From: Halobaculum roseum
Lineage (GTDB): Archaea; Halobacteriota; Halobacteria; Halobacteriales; Haloferacaceae
Assembly (NCBI RefSeq): GCF_019880245.1
Contig: NZ_CP082286.1
Coordinates: 1,258,521 to 1,322,520 of the forward strand
Direction of reading: 5' to 3'
DNA length: 64,000 nt
The notes beneath the pieces were generated by a model. It saw only the letters and a list, made by a program, of their open reading frames with translations. It did not search any database and had not been told where the DNA came from. The number at the start of each line of letters is the position of its first letter. Position 1 is the stretch's first letter. Positions 15,649-25,401 of this stretch are shown in pieces. A program made the translations under genes and the position numbers.

Positions 15649-16227
15649 ATGTTGCTAACGGTCTCCGGCCCGCCGGGAAGCGGGAAGAGCACCACCGCCG
15701 CCGCGCTCGCGGAGGCGTTCGACCTCGAACACGTCTCCGGGGGCGACATCTTCCGCGAACTCGCCGCCGAGCGCGACATGACGCCCGTCGAGTTCAACGA
15801 GCTCGCCGAGGACGACGACCAGATCGACCGCGACCTCGACCGCCGACTGCGCACCGTCGCCGTCGAGCGCGAGGACGTGCTGTTGGAGTCGCGCCTCGCC
15901 GGCTGGCTCGCCGGCGATCACGCCGACCTGCGCATCTGGCTCGACGCGCCGCTGGACGTCCGCTGTGAGCGGATCGTCGACCGCGAGGACAAGCCGCTGG
16001 AACAGGTGATCGAGGAGACGCGGCGCCGCGAGAGCAGCGAGGCGAAGCGCTACCGCGAGTACTACAACATCGACATCGACGACCTGAGCATCTACGACCT
16101 GGTGTACAACACGGCCCGGTGGTCGCCCGAGGGCATGCTCGGGATGCTCACCACGGCGATCGACTCCTACGACCCCGACACCGACGAGGGGAAGATCTCC
16201 GTCGAGGGCGTCGACTACGACTTCTGA
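15649..16227 (+). CDS. cmk: Cytidylate kinase
   Basis: A 192-residue archaeal (d)CMP kinase that phosphorylates CMP to CDP in pyrimidine nucleotide recycling. The Walker A loop is SGPPGSGKST at residues 5-14; SGGDIFRELAAERDM is the nucleotide-binding region after the first helix, and RRESSEAKRYREYY contains the lid arginines. It ends two bases before the ATG of truB, the usual archaeal cmk-truB pairing, so the two form an operon. A T-rich CTTTTTGA box lies about 28 bp before the ATG. Family and length are standard. Confidence 0.95.
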   Translation: MLLTVSGPPGSGKSTTAAALAEAFDLEHVSGGDIFRELAAERDMTPVEFNELAEDDDQIDRDLDRRLRTVAVEREDVLLESRLAGWLAGDHADLRIWLDAPLDVRCERIVDREDKPLEQVIEETRRRESSEAKRYREYYNIDIDDLSIYDLVYNTARWSPEGMLGMLTTAIDSYDPDTDEGKISVEGVDYDF

Positions 16228-16229
16228 GT

Positions 16230-17129
16230 ATGCGCCCGGCGCCCGAGACGCGAACGGTCGACGACCTCGCCGACTTCGGCGTCGTCAACCTCGACAAGCC
16301 CGCGGGCCCGTCGGCCCACCAGGTCGCCGGCTGGGTCCGCGACGTCCTGGGCGTCGACCGCGCGGCTCACTCGGGCACGCTCGACCCGAAGGTGACTGGC
16401 TGTCTCCCGACGCTGACCGGGGACGCGACGCGGATGGCGCAGGTGTTCCTCGAGGGGGCCAAGGAGTACGTCGCCGTGTTGGAACTCCACGGCACGGCCC
16501 CGACGGACCTCGACCGCGTCGTCGGGGAGTTCGAGGGCGAGGTGTACCAGAAGCCGCCGCGTAAGTCCGCCGTCAAGCGAAAACTCCGGACCCGCGAGGT
16601 GTACGATCTCGACGTGCTCGACCGGACGGACCGGCAGGTGCTCCTCCGAGTTCGCTGTGAGTCGGGCACCTACATCCGGAAGCTGTGTCACGACATCGGG
16701 CTCGCGCTCGGCACCGGCGGCCACATGGGCCACCTCCGACGCACCGCGACCGACCCCTTCGACGACCGCGACCTCCACACCCTGCACGACCTCGTCGACG
16801 GCGTCGCGTTCGCGGAGGGCGAGGACACCCCCGACGGGGAGCCGGACGAATCGCTGCTCCGGGACGTGCTCCGGCCGGCCGAGGAGGCGCTGACGGGGCT
16901 TCCGTCGCTGACGATCGCCGATTCGGCCGCCCGCGAGGTCGCCAACGGCGCCCCCGTCTACGCGCCGGGCGTCCTCGCGAGCGGCGAGGTCGGCGCGGGC
17001 ACGCCCGCCGAGGGCGACCTTCTCGCGTGCTACGTGCCGAACGGCTCGGCCGTCTGTCTCGGGACGCTCGTCGGCGACCCGGACGCCGACGCCGGCGAGG
17101 TCGTCGAGTTGGAGCGCGTGCTGGTCTGA
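16230..17129 (+). CDS. truB: tRNA/rRNA pseudouridine synthase Cbf5 (TruB family)
   Basis: A 299-residue Cbf5/TruB protein, the catalytic subunit of archaeal H/ACA guide RNPs and a tRNA U55 pseudouridine synthase. The opening motif is NLDKPAGPSAHQVAGWV; catalytic Asp is in HSGTLDPKVTGCLP (Asp52); RCESGTYIRKLCHDIG is the third conserved block. The C-terminal third (LRPAEEALTGLPSLTI onward, with ANGAPVYAPGV) is a PUA RNA-binding domain. A 12-residue acidic insert (AEGEDTPDGEPDES) is a halophile-style loop. Translationally linked to cmk. Confidence 0.95.
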   Translation: MRPAPETRTVDDLADFGVVNLDKPAGPSAHQVAGWVRDVLGVDRAAHSGTLDPKVTGCLPTLTGDATRMAQVFLEGAKEYVAVLELHGTAPTDLDRVVGEFEGEVYQKPPRKSAVKRKLRTREVYDLDVLDRTDRQVLLRVRCESGTYIRKLCHDIGLALGTGGHMGHLRRTATDPFDDRDLHTLHDLVDGVAFAEGEDTPDGEPDESLLRDVLRPAEEALTGLPSLTIADSAAREVANGAPVYAPGVLASGEVGAGTPAEGDLLACYVPNGSAVCLGTLVGDPDADAGEVVELERVLV

Positions 17130-17234
17130 GAACATCGAGGACCGGCCCCGACCACCCGTCGGCGGCCGGCTGCCGCCGATCGCACCGACTGCCGATGCTC
17201 GGGCCTTTTTCGACCCCGGAGCCCAGCGTCCGTC

Positions 17235-18347
17235 ATGGACGAGACACTCACCGTCGGCACGGCGACGGCGCCGCCCGGCGAGCGCGCGGACGGCTGGATC
17301 GAGGCGACCGGACTCCCGACCGGCGGGAGCGAGCGACTTCCCGTCACCGTGCTCAACGGCGCCGAGGCGGGACCGGTGCTGTGGGTCACGGGGGGCGTCC
17401 ACGGCGACGAGGCCACCGGCGTCGCCGTGGCCCAGGACGCCGCCGCGGCCTTCGACGGCGAGCTCGGGGCGGGAACCCTCGCGGGCGCCGTCGTCGTCGT
17501 TCCCGTCGTCAACCCGGCGGGCCTCCGCCGCAACGAGCGTACCTCCTACTACGGCGGGGGCGACCCGAACCGCTACTTCCCCGACACGGAGCGCGAGGAC
17601 TCACGCCCGCCCGAGACACAGGAGCGCATCGACACCCGGCTGTTCGACGCCCTCGCCGAGTCGGCGGACCTGCTCGTCGACTGCCACACCGCGCAGGTCG
17701 GGTCGATGCCGTTCACGATCAGGGACCGGGTGCTGTACGGCGAGGAGCGCACCGAGGCGGAGGCCGAGGACCTCGCCGAGGACCTGGATCGCCTCGCGAC
17801 GGCGCTCGGGCTCCCGATCCTCACCGAGTACCCCGCCGAGGAGTACGTCGAGCAGTCGCTCCAGCGCTCGACGGGCGGCGCGGCGCTCAACACGGCCGGC
17901 GTTCCGGCCGTGACGGCGGAACTGGGCGGCCACAGCGTCGTTGAGGAGGACGCCAGGCGGGCCGGGGTGGCGGGCGTCGTCGCCGCCGCGGTCGAGTTCG
18001 GACTGCTCGACTCCGTACCCACGGGTGTTGCCGAGGCGGGGTCGGGGGTGCCGGGCGCGCCGGTTACCTATCCGGTGCGGCGGTTCGTCGGCCCGCGCGT
18101 CGAGGAGGCGGGACTGGTCCGGCACCGCGTGTCCGTCGGCGAGGCGGTCGAGGCCGGCGATGCCGTCGCCGAGGTGGTGACCCCCCACGGCGAAGTGGTC
18201 GAGACCGTCGAGAGTGAGCACGACGGCTACGTGATCGGCCGCGCCGAGGGGGTCGCGGTTTACGAGGGGCAGCCGGTGGCGAGCATGGCCGTCCGCGACG
18301 ACGGGGGTCTTGTGGTTCCGAGGGATCGAGACGATGCGGACGAGTGA
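17235..18347 (+). CDS. Succinylglutamate desuccinylase/aspartoacylase family carboxypeptidase
   Basis: A 370-residue M14-like zinc hydrolase of the AstE/AspA family. Zinc ligands are visible in GGVHGDEATG (His, Glu) and LLVDCHTAQVGSM (His); substrate-contacting Arg residues are in GGGDPNRYFPDTERED. A glutamate late in the chain (TAELGGHS) fits the catalytic base position. The C-terminal 90 residues resemble a biotinyl/lipoyl-like beta domain (RRFVGPRVEEAGLVRHRVSVGEAVEAGDAVAEV), common in this subfamily. The amide substrate is unknown. A second, shorter family member is at 52.8 kb. Confidence 0.88.
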   Translation: MDETLTVGTATAPPGERADGWIEATGLPTGGSERLPVTVLNGAEAGPVLWVTGGVHGDEATGVAVAQDAAAAFDGELGAGTLAGAVVVVPVVNPAGLRRNERTSYYGGGDPNRYFPDTEREDSRPPETQERIDTRLFDALAESADLLVDCHTAQVGSMPFTIRDRVLYGEERTEAEAEDLAEDLDRLATALGLPILTEYPAEEYVEQSLQRSTGGAALNTAGVPAVTAELGGHSVVEEDARRAGVAGVVAAAVEFGLLDSVPTGVAEAGSGVPGAPVTYPVRRFVGPRVEEAGLVRHRVSVGEAVEAGDAVAEVVTPHGEVVETVESEHDGYVIGRAEGVAVYEGQPVASMAVRDDGGLVVPRDRDDADE

Positions 18348-18437
18348 GTTCCCCGAGCCCGCGCCGTGGGATCGCACGACGACGCGGCTTCGATGAAACG
18401 AAGCGCTTAACCCCGGCGCTCGTTTCTACCCGAGTGC

Positions 18438-18508
18438 GGGACCGTAGGGTAGTGGTATCCTCTGCGGATGGGGTCCGTAGGACCTGAGTTCGAATCTCGG
18501 CGGTCCCA
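18438..18508 (+). tRNA. tRNA-Pro (anticodon GGG)
   Basis: A complete cloverleaf of 71 nt. Acceptor arms GGGACCG (18438-18444) and CGGTCCC (18501-18507) pair fully, with A discriminator at 18508 and no encoded CCA. The D loop contains AGTGGTA. Anticodon stem TGCGG/CCGTA (18463-18467 and 18475-18479) has one G-U pair and the loop ATGGGGT places GGG at 18470-18472. The T arm is CTGAG-TTCGAAT-CTCGG. GGG reads the proline codons CCC and CCU. A TATA-like GCTTAA sits about 30 bp upstream. No intron is present. Confidence 0.95.
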
Positions 18509-18698
18509 CTCCACGTTCTGAGACAAACCATCCGACACAGTGTAACTGCCACCGGACGGCGTCGGGGCGAGGCCTGCGACGGCCCGACTCGAATTCGACC
18601 GGACCGATACCGGACCGACGGGTCCACGGCCGAACGACGACGGGGCATTCACCGTCATCGGGGAAAACACCATACCGTCCGCGGACGACCGATCCACC

Positions 18699-19073
18699 GT
18701 GAATTCCACCGACAGGGTCACCGTCGCGGACGTGATGTCGACGCCGCTGGAGACCGTCTCGAAGGACGCGACCGTCCGGGAGGCGGCCCGGCGAATGCGC
18801 GAGGACGGGATCAACGCGCTCGTCGTGTTGACCACGCCCCGCGCGATCGTCTCCAGCACGGACGTGCTCGACGCCGTCGCCGAGGGCCGGGACGTCTCCG
18901 AGCTCACTGTCGCCGACGTGATGACGACCGACGTCGAGACGGTCACCCCGGACCTCTACATGGAGGAGGTCGCACAGATGATGACCACCTACGGGATCAA
19001 ACACCTCCCCGTCGTCGACGACGACTACGTCGGGATGATCTCCTCGACCGACGTGACCGCGTACCTCTCGTGA
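18699..19073 (+). CDS. CBS-domain protein
   Basis: A 124-residue protein made only of two CBS motifs. TVADVMSTPLETVSKDATVREAARRM begins the first and TVADVMTTDVETVTPDLYMEEVAQMM the second; each ends in a strand pair with an S-S-T-D-V signature (residues about 53-57 and 115-119). Paired CBS motifs form a Bateman module that binds adenine nucleotides such as AMP, ATP or SAM. The frame starts at GTG 18699; there is no ATG before the first CBS motif. It lies alone between a tRNA and a membrane enzyme, so the partner it regulates is unknown. Confidence 0.9.
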   Translation: MNSTDRVTVADVMSTPLETVSKDATVREAARRMREDGINALVVLTTPRAIVSSTDVLDAVAEGRDVSELTVADVMTTDVETVTPDLYMEEVAQMMTTYGIKHLPVVDDDYVGMISSTDVTAYLS

Positions 19074-19144
19074 CCGGGCGGGGAGCGCACCCGGCGCGCC
19101 GGGCCGGCGCGCGGTTTTAACCGGGTCCGCGCCGACGTGTCACC

Positions 19145-20419
19145 ATGGCGATCGCTCGCCACGGCGCCGGTCCCGCGGCCGCCGCCCGCGCGTACGCCTC
19201 GCAGGTCCACCCGGTGTTCATGCTCCCGCCGGTGGCGACGGCGCTGTTCGGGGCGGCGTTGGCGGGCGAGTTCGACCCCGTCGTCGCGCTCGTGTACGCC
19301 GGCGCCGCCTTTTTCGCCGTCTACACCGCCCACGTGAAGGACGGCTACGTCGACTTCCACCGCCGCGGCGAGGACGACGACCACCCGATGACCGAACGGG
19401 GGTGTCGCCTCGGCCTCGCGGGCGCGACCGTCGGCTTTCTCGCGTGTCTCGCCGCCCTAGCGGCGGCGGCGACGCCCCTCGCGGTCGCGATCGCCGCGCC
19501 GATGTGGCTCATCGGCTACCTCCACGCCCCGCAGCTCGACACCAACCCCGCGACGACGACCCTCGGCTACCCGGTCGGCATCGGCCTGTGTCTCCTCGGC
19601 GGCTACGCCGCACAGACGGGGACGCTCGCGGTCGCGCCGCTGGCGCTGTCGGCCGTGTTCGTCGTCATCCTCGCGGGCGTGAAGGTGATCGACGACGCCC
19701 AGGACTACGACTACGACCGATCGATCGACAAGCGGACCGTCGCCGTCGCGCTCGGTCCCGAGCGCGCCCGTCGGGTCGCGACCGCGGCCCTCACACTCGG
19801 GCTGTTCGCGGTCGTCCCGCTGACCGTCGTCGAGGTGTTGCCCCCGAGCGCGCCCGCCGCTAGCCTCGCGTTCGGCGCCGTGGCGGCCGTCGCGGTGCGG
19901 CGGGACGCGACGACGGCGACGATGCTGCTCGTCCGCGGGGCGTACCTCTTTCTCGCGGGGCTGCTCGTCGCGACCTTCTTCCGGCCGCTCGCGGCCGCGG
20001 GCGTCGCGCTCCCCGACGTGAGCCTCCTCGGACCGTACACCTACCTCGCCACGGAGGCGCTGTTCGGCGCGGCCGCGGCCGTGCTGCTCGTTCGTGCCGG
20101 GAGGGACGCGTCGTGGCGCGCCGCGCGCACCGTCGCCGCCGTCTACCCCGTGGCGTACGTCTGGGACTGGTACACCCTGGAGGTGGGCGTGTTCTCGATC
20201 CCGATGCGCACGGGGATCGAGCTGCTCGGGATCCCGCTTGAGGAGCACCTGTTCATGCTCGTCGTGCCGGCGCTCGTGCTCGGCGTCCACGAGACGGTGA
20301 ACCCGCGTCCGCGTCGGCGTTCGGCGGAGGCGACCGCCGACCGCGACGGGGACAGGGACGGGGACGCGGCCGTCGGCGACGAGGACGCGGGCCCGGATCC
20401 CGACACGGGCGGGCAGTAA
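19145..20419 (+). CDS. UbiA prenyltransferase-like / lycopene cyclase-domain fusion
   Basis: A 424-residue polytopic membrane protein with two modules. Residues 1 to about 285 resemble UbiA prenyltransferases: the first Asp-rich region is KDGYVDFHRRGEDDDHP (65-81) and the second DDAQDYDYDRSIDKRT (183-198). Residues of about 295-385 match the lycopene cyclase domain of the CrtYc/CrtYd/CarRA type, with WDWYTLEVGVFSIP (340-353) and the diagnostic P-L-E-E-H-L-F (364-370). The C-terminal 40 residues are acidic and disordered. A UbiA-family enzyme is the lycopene elongase that starts bacterioruberin synthesis, so a role in carotenoid or related isoprenoid modification is likely; substrate is inferred only. 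No other carotenoid genes are in the window. Confidence 0.82.
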   Translation: MAIARHGAGPAAAARAYASQVHPVFMLPPVATALFGAALAGEFDPVVALVYAGAAFFAVYTAHVKDGYVDFHRRGEDDDHPMTERGCRLGLAGATVGFLACLAALAAAATPLAVAIAAPMWLIGYLHAPQLDTNPATTTLGYPVGIGLCLLGGYAAQTGTLAVAPLALSAVFVVILAGVKVIDDAQDYDYDRSIDKRTVAVALGPERARRVATAALTLGLFAVVPLTVVEVLPPSAPAASLAFGAVAAVAVRRDATTATMLLVRGAYLFLAGLLVATFFRPLAAAGVALPDVSLLGPYTYLATEALFGAAAAVLLVRAGRDASWRAARTVAAVYPVAYVWDWYTLEVGVFSIPMRTGIELLGIPLEEHLFMLVVPALVLGVHETVNPRPRRRSAEATADRDGDRDGDAAVGDEDAGPDPDTGGQ

Positions 20420-20467
20420 GCGACCCGTCGAGGGCGCCACTCCCCGATAGCGGGCGGCGTCGGCCGC

Positions 20468-21397
20468 TCACTCGCCGGTACCCGGGTCCCGCCGCGTCCC
20501 CTTCACCGTCACGAGCAGCGGGAGGTCGTGGTCCGGGAAGCGCCAGCGGCCCTCGTCGTCCTGGACCATCGCCTCGGAACGCTGCACCGGCGAGAACTGG
20601 TGTTCGTGGACGAACCGAACGTCGATCCCGGCGTCGACGAGCGCCGTCAGGATCTCCCCGAGCCCGTGGGTCCACTTGTGCGTGTCGCCGTCGGCTATCG
20701 GCTCGTCGGTCGAGAAGTACGGATGTTCGACCGAGATGCCGTCGCGGTCGGCGGCGGTGTCTCCGTCGCCGGCGCTGTCGCCGTCGGTGTTTCCGGTGCC
20801 GTCGTCGGCGTCGTCGCCGGCGACGGCACCGCCGCTCAGGTCGTCCGAGAGGGCGGTCGCGATCGGGTGGTGTTCCGCGAGGTGGACGGTCCCGCCCGGC
20901 GCCAGCGACTCGGCGACGACCTCGGCCCAGCGGTCCAGGTCGGGCAGCCAACACAGCACGCCGAAGTTGCTGACGACGGTGTCGTACCCGCCCTCCGGCG
21001 GGTCGGGGAGCGCCTCGGGGAGGTCGTACACGTTCGCGCGGACGAACGTCGCGTCGTCCTCGAGGCCCGCCGCCGCCGCGAGGTCGCGGGCCACCCGGAC
21101 GCTCTCGCCGGAGATGTCCACGCCGGTCACCGTCGCTCCGGCCCGCGCCCACGACAGCGTCCGGGTGCCGATCGAACACTGCAGGTCCAGCAGGCGGTCG
21201 CCGGCCACGTCGCCCACCTCCCGGCGCTGGACCGGAAGCAGCGCCGACTCGCCGTCGAGGAACGCCTCGATCTCGGCGGTGCCGTCGGCGACCGACACCG
21301 GCTCGACCATGCGCTCCCAGTGCTCGCGGTTCGCCTCGAAGCGCGCCGACAGGTCCCGGTCGGAAACGCCGTCGTACTCGCCGTCGCCACCGTGCAT
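20468..21397 (-). CDS. SAM-dependent methyltransferase (class I)
   Basis: A 309-residue Rossmann methyltransferase. Motif I is unusual, LLDLQCSIGTRTLSWA, with Gln-Cys-Ser in place of the common G-x-G; the acidic residue of motif II is in VTGVDISGESV; ANVYDLPEALPDPPEGGYDTVVSNFGVLCWLPDLDRW spans motifs III-IV, and LAPGGTVHLAEHHP follows. A 30-residue Asp/Gly/Thr insert (about 195-225) interrupts the domain without apparent damage and looks disordered. Substrate unknown; neighbours do not help. Convergent with the UbiA-cyclase fusion gene. Confidence 0.85.
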   Translation of the reverse strand: MHGGDGEYDGVSDRDLSARFEANREHWERMVEPVSVADGTAEIEAFLDGESALLPVQRREVGDVAGDRLLDLQCSIGTRTLSWARAGATVTGVDISGESVRVARDLAAAAGLEDDATFVRANVYDLPEALPDPPEGGYDTVVSNFGVLCWLPDLDRWAEVVAESLAPGGTVHLAEHHPIATALSDDLSGGAVAGDDADDGTGNTDGDSAGDGDTAADRDGISVEHPYFSTDEPIADGDTHKWTHGLGEILTALVDAGIDVRFVHEHQFSPVQRSEAMVQDDEGRWRFPDHDLPLLVTVKGTRRDPGTGE

Positions 21398-21506
21398 ACG
21401 TCTGGGCGTCGCCGGCGCCGTACTTGGACGTTCCGCGAACGTCGTTTCTGTTCGCGTGTCGATACGACGGTCGAAGCCGGGCGACGCGTCGAGAAGGGGC
21501 GCCGGA

Positions 21507-23300
21507 TCAGTCCCGCTTCGCCTTGGGATTCGTGACGGCGCCGTTGGCCGCGCTGCCGAAGTCGCGGGCGAACTTCGCGAACACGCCGCCCGCGTACTGC
21601 GGCTCCGGCGCCTCGTACGCGTCGGCGCGGCGGTCCAGTTCCTCGTCGCTCACGTCGACCGAGAGGTCACGGTTCGGGATGTCCACGGTCACGGTGTCGC
21701 CGTCCTCGACGAGGCCGATCGGCCCGCCCTCCACGGCCTCGGGGGCGACGTGGCCGACCATCGGTCCGCGTGTCGCGCCCGAGAAGCGGCCGTCGGTGAG
21801 GAGGGCCACGTCGTCCTCGTGGCCCGCGCCGACGACGGCGGCGGTGACGCCGAGCATCTCGCGCATCCCGGGGCCGCCGCGTGGCCCCTCGTTGCGGATG
21901 ACGATCACGTCGCCGGACTCGATCTCGCCCGACTGCACGTACTTCATGGCGTCCTCCTCGGCCTCGAACACGCGGGCCGGTCCCTCGTGGTGGAACGCGT
22001 CGTCGCCGGTGACCTTCAGCACCGCGCCGTCGGGCGCGAGGTTGCCCGTCAGGATCTTGATCGCCCCCTCCTCGCTGTAGGGCTCCTCGACGGTGTACAG
22101 GAAGTCCGCCTCGATGTCGTCGTCCGCGGGGAGCTGCCCCGTCTCCTCCAGGTGTGCGATCTCCTCGGCCATCGTCCGCCCGGTGACCGTCATCGCGTCG
22201 CCGTGCATGTAGCCGCCCTCGATGAGCCGCCGGATCACGACCGGCACGCCGCCGACCGCGTCGAGGTCCTGCATGACGCGCGTGCCGCCGGGCTGGAGGT
22301 TCGCGATCTTCGGCGTGCGCCGGGAGATCTCGTCGAACTCCGTGATGTCCAGCTCGATGTCGGCCTCGGCCGCCAGCGCGAGCAGGTGGAGCACGGCGTT
22401 GGTCGAGCCGCCCATCGCCACCTGCACCGCGATGGCGTTCTCGAACGACTCCTTGCTGATGATGTCCGAGGGACGCCGGTCCTGCTCGACGCACTCCAAG
22501 GCGAGTTCGCCCGCGCGCCGGGCCACGTCGTAGCGGCCCTCCGACTCGGCCATCGGCGACGCCGAACCCAGCGGCGCCATCCCCAGCGCCTCCGAGATGC
22601 TCGCCATCGTGTTCGCGGTGAACATCCCGCCACACGAGCCCGCGCCGGGGCAGGCGTGGCGCTCCATCTCGTCGAGCTCCTCCGCGCTCATGTCGCCCTC
22701 GGCGTAGGTGCCGACGCCCTCGAAGACGTTCTGGACGGTGATGTCGCGGCCGGCGTGCTCGCCCGGCTTGATCGACCCGCCGTACAGGAACACCGACGGG
22801 AGGTCGGTCCTGATGGAGGCCATCAGCATGCCGGGGAGGTTCTTGTCGCAGCCGGCGACCGTGACGAGCGCGTCCATGCGCTCGCCGAAGGAGACCAGCT
22901 CGACGGAGTCGGCGATCACCTCGCGCGAGACGAGGCTCGCCTTCATCCCCTCGGTCCCCATCGAGATGGCGTCGGAGATGGTGACCGTGCCGAACTCGAT
23001 GGGCATCCCCTCGGCGGACTCGATCCCCTCGCGGGCGGCGTCGGCCACGTCGTCGAGGTGGACGTTGCACGGCGTGATGTCGGCCGCCGGGTTCGGGATG
23101 CCGACCATCGGGGAGGAGAGGTCCTGGTCGTCGTATCCCATCGCGCGGAACATCGCGCGGTGGGGCGCGCGCTCGGCGCCCGCCGTGACCTCGCGGCTGC
23201 GGAGGGACTCGTCCTTCTCGCCGGCGAACGCGTCGGCGTCCGCGGCGTCGTCTGCCGCGTCGCCGGCGCGGTCGCGCTCGGGCGGCTCCTGCTTGCTCAT
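21507..23300 (-). CDS. ilvD: Dihydroxy-acid dehydratase
   Basis: A 597-residue IlvD, which dehydrates dihydroxy-isovalerate and dihydroxy-methylvalerate in valine, leucine and isoleucine synthesis. Iron-sulfur ligands are in [11 protein letters not shown] and [17 protein letters not shown]; the C-terminal beta-barrel has [16 protein letters not shown] and [20 protein letters not shown]. The N-terminus has a 35-residue acidic extension ([18 protein letters not shown]) before the conserved start. The ATG at 23300 is chosen for that reason, although the frame is open further upstream. It is not adjacent to other branched-chain genes. Confidence 0.95.
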   Translation of the reverse strand: MSKQEPPERDRAGDAADDAADADAFAGEKDESLRSREVTAGAERAPHRAMFRAMGYDDQDLSSPMVGIPNPAADITPCNVHLDDVADAAREGIESAEGMPIEFGTVTISDAISMGTEGMKASLVSREVIADSVELVSFGERMDALVTVAGCDKNLPGMLMASIRTDLPSVFLYGGSIKPGEHAGRDITVQNVFEGVGTYAEGDMSAEELDEMERHACPGAGSCGGMFTANTMASISEALGMAPLGSASPMAESEGRYDVARRAGELALECVEQDRRPSDIISKESFENAIAVQVAMGGSTNAVLHLLALAAEADIELDITEFDEISRRTPKIANLQPGGTRVMQDLDAVGGVPVVIRRLIEGGYMHGDAMTVTGRTMAEEIAHLEETGQLPADDDIEADFLYTVEEPYSEEGAIKILTGNLAPDGAVLKVTGDDAFHHEGPARVFEAEEDAMKYVQSGEIESGDVIVIRNEGPRGGPGMREMLGVTAAVVGAGHEDDVALLTDGRFSGATRGPMVGHVAPEAVEGGPIGLVEDGDTVTVDIPNRDLSVDVSDEELDRRADAYEAPEPQYAGGVFAKFARDFGSAANGAVTNPKAKRD

Positions 23301-23574
23301 ACTTCGGGGTCGGCGTCCGCCCCCATAAACTGCCGTACACGAACAGATGTTGCTGTCGCGGACGCCCACCGCGACCGAGACGGACGGATCGGGCGGGAAC
23401 GAACGCGGACGGGCGAGATCGAAACGGCGTGTGGCGGTTCGGAGTCGGTTGCGTCCGACGTTATTCTTAAACCGAGGCCGGACGAGCATCGCGTATACTC
23501 GCAGGTCCGCACACGAGTCGTCGACGGGGGTGCCGGATCCCGACGGGCGTGGTCGCGCAGAGGGATCGCATACG

Positions 23575-25392
23575 ATGAGTCCAGTCACCTACCTCGTACC
23601 GTTGTTGGTGATCGGCGGAGCCACGGCCGCGACGATGCTGGCGGTGGTGTTGTGGCGTCGCAGCGTGAGCATCGGCGGCCCCGAGATCGTCGGGTTCGTC
23701 GGCCTCGCGGCCGGCGCGACCGTCTGGTCGTGGTCGTACGCCCTCCAGTTGCGCGCGGACTCCCTCGCGACGATCCTCGCGTACAACAACCTCCTGTGGA
23801 TCGGGACCGGCGTCGTCGGGGCCGCCTGGCCCGTCTTCGCGTTCGCCGTCGCCGGCGACGAGCGATGGCTCACCAGACGACGGCTTCCCGTCGTCTCGGG
23901 AGTGCCGCTGGTGTTCGCCGGGTTGGCGATATCGAACCCGGCACACCGGTTGGTCTACGCGGACGTGTCGCTGGTCGTCGTCGGCGGGGTCACCCGGGCG
24001 AGCGTGACGCCGGGGATCGGCTTCGCGGTGTTCCTCGTGTGGTCGTACGGGCTGAACCTGTACGTGCTCTGGCGGCTGGTGGGAAGCGTCCGAGACTCGA
24101 CCGGGAAGACCCGAGCCAGGCGGATCGCCGTCTTCGGGGCGGGGGTGCTGCCGACGGTCGCGGGGGCGGTGAGCATCTTCGTGATCCCCACGGACGGCCC
24201 GCCGATCGACTTCACGCCGGCCATGTTCGCGGTGACGACGGTGCTCACCGGCGTCGCGATCACGCGCTACCGGCTGCTCGACTCCGTCGCGGTCGCACAG
24301 GATCACATCGCCAACCACCTCGCGGATCCGGTGGTGATCGTCGACGGCGACGCGACGATCCGGGCGACGAACGAGGCGGCGACCCGGCTGTTCGCGGACG
24401 ACCGCGTCGTCGGTCGATCGGTCGGGGACGTGTTCGGCGCGCACCCGGAACTCGTCGAGGCGGTCCGGACGCGCCCGCCGTCGGGGGAGTCGCCGGCCAC
24501 CGTCACGATCGACTGGGAAACGCGTCGCCCCCGGCCGGAGGACCGCTCGTCCGACGCCGCTCCCCCCGACACGCCCGACCCCGGCGACGGGACCGTCGCG
24601 GTCGACCGGCGAACGTTCGCCGTCTCCGTCGGGTCGCTCGATCGAACCGACGCGACGGTGCTCGTGCTCCGGGACATCACCGACCGGCGCGCCGCCGAAC
24701 GGCGAGTGACGGTTCTCAACCGCGTGTTGCGCCACGACCTCCGGAACGACATCTCCGTGATCGACGGCTACCTCGACCTCCTCGAACGGGAACTCGCGGA
24801 CGCGGAGTCGGAGACGGTCACCGACGCGCTGGAGGTCCTGATCGCCAGGACCGAGGGGATGCTCGCCGTCACGGAACAGGCCGCGCTCGCCGAACGGATC
24901 GTCGACGGCGACCCGGAGGTCCGGCAGATCGACCTCGCGACGGTCGTTCGCTCCCGGTGTGAACAGGTCCGCGTTGAACACCCGGAGGTGCGACTGGAGA
25001 CGACGATCCCCGAGGAGCCGGTGTCGGTGTCGGCCGTCGCGGTGTTCCCCTCCGTCGTCGACAACCTGATCGAGAACGCGATCGAACACTCCGGGCGGGA
25101 GCGGCCGTGGCTCGGCGTGTCGGTCGCCGTCGACCCGGATCGGTCGGTCGCGGAGGTACGCGTCGCCGACGACGGCCCCGGGATCCCCGCCGCCGACCGG
25201 GACGTGCTCGTCGGGATCGAGCCGTCCCTCGAGAACGCCAGCGGGCTCGGCCTGTGGCTGATCAACCGCATCACCCGCCTCTCCGGGGGCGACGTCGAGG
25301 TGACCGACAGGGAGCCCGAGGGGACCGTCGTCTCGTTGACCGTCCCCCTCGCCGAGGCGTCGGAGCCCCCCGCGGCCGTCCGGTCGACGTGA
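23575..25392 (+). CDS. 7TM-type sensor histidine kinase with PAS domain
   Basis: A 605-residue membrane sensor kinase. About residues 1-225 contain seven hydrophobic helices matching the histidine-kinase N-terminal 7TM region ([19 protein letters not shown] onward). A PAS-like domain follows ([20 protein letters not shown] through [16 protein letters not shown]) with a low-complexity Pro/Asp insert. HisKA is marked by [19 protein letters not shown] with the phospho-accepting His; the ATPase has [10 protein letters not shown] (N box), DDGPGIP (G1) and [11 protein letters not shown] (G2). Its partner response regulator is not nearby, as is common in haloarchaea. The ATG at 23575 starts the first membrane helix. 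Confidence 0.92.
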   Translation: MSPVTYLVPLLVIGGATAATMLAVVLWRRSVSIGGPEIVGFVGLAAGATVWSWSYALQLRADSLATILAYNNLLWIGTGVVGAAWPVFAFAVAGDERWLTRRRLPVVSGVPLVFAGLAISNPAHRLVYADVSLVVVGGVTRASVTPGIGFAVFLVWSYGLNLYVLWRLVGSVRDSTGKTRARRIAVFGAGVLPTVAGAVSIFVIPTDGPPIDFTPAMFAVTTVLTGVAITRYRLLDSVAVAQDHIANHLADPVVIVDGDATIRATNEAATRLFADDRVVGRSVGDVFGAHPELVEAVRTRPPSGESPATVTIDWETRRPRPEDRSSDAAPPDTPDPGDGTVAVDRRTFAVSVGSLDRTDATVLVLRDITDRRAAERRVTVLNRVLRHDLRNDISVIDGYLDLLERELADAESETVTDALEVLIARTEGMLAVTEQAALAERIVDGDPEVRQIDLATVVRSRCEQVRVEHPEVRLETTIPEEPVSVSAVAVFPSVVDNLIENAIEHSGRERPWLGVSVAVDPDRSVAEVRVADDGPGIPAADRDVLVGIEPSLENASGLGLWLINRITRLSGGDVEVTDREPEGTVVSLTVPLAEASEPPAAVRST

Positions 25393-25401
25393 CCTCGTGA
25401 C

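Noticed and set aside
20676..24962. A plus-strand open frame of over 1400 codons across the methyltransferase, ilvD and kinase genes.
   Set aside because: It crosses three genuine genes on both strands and has no family resemblance; long antisense frames are expected at this GC content.
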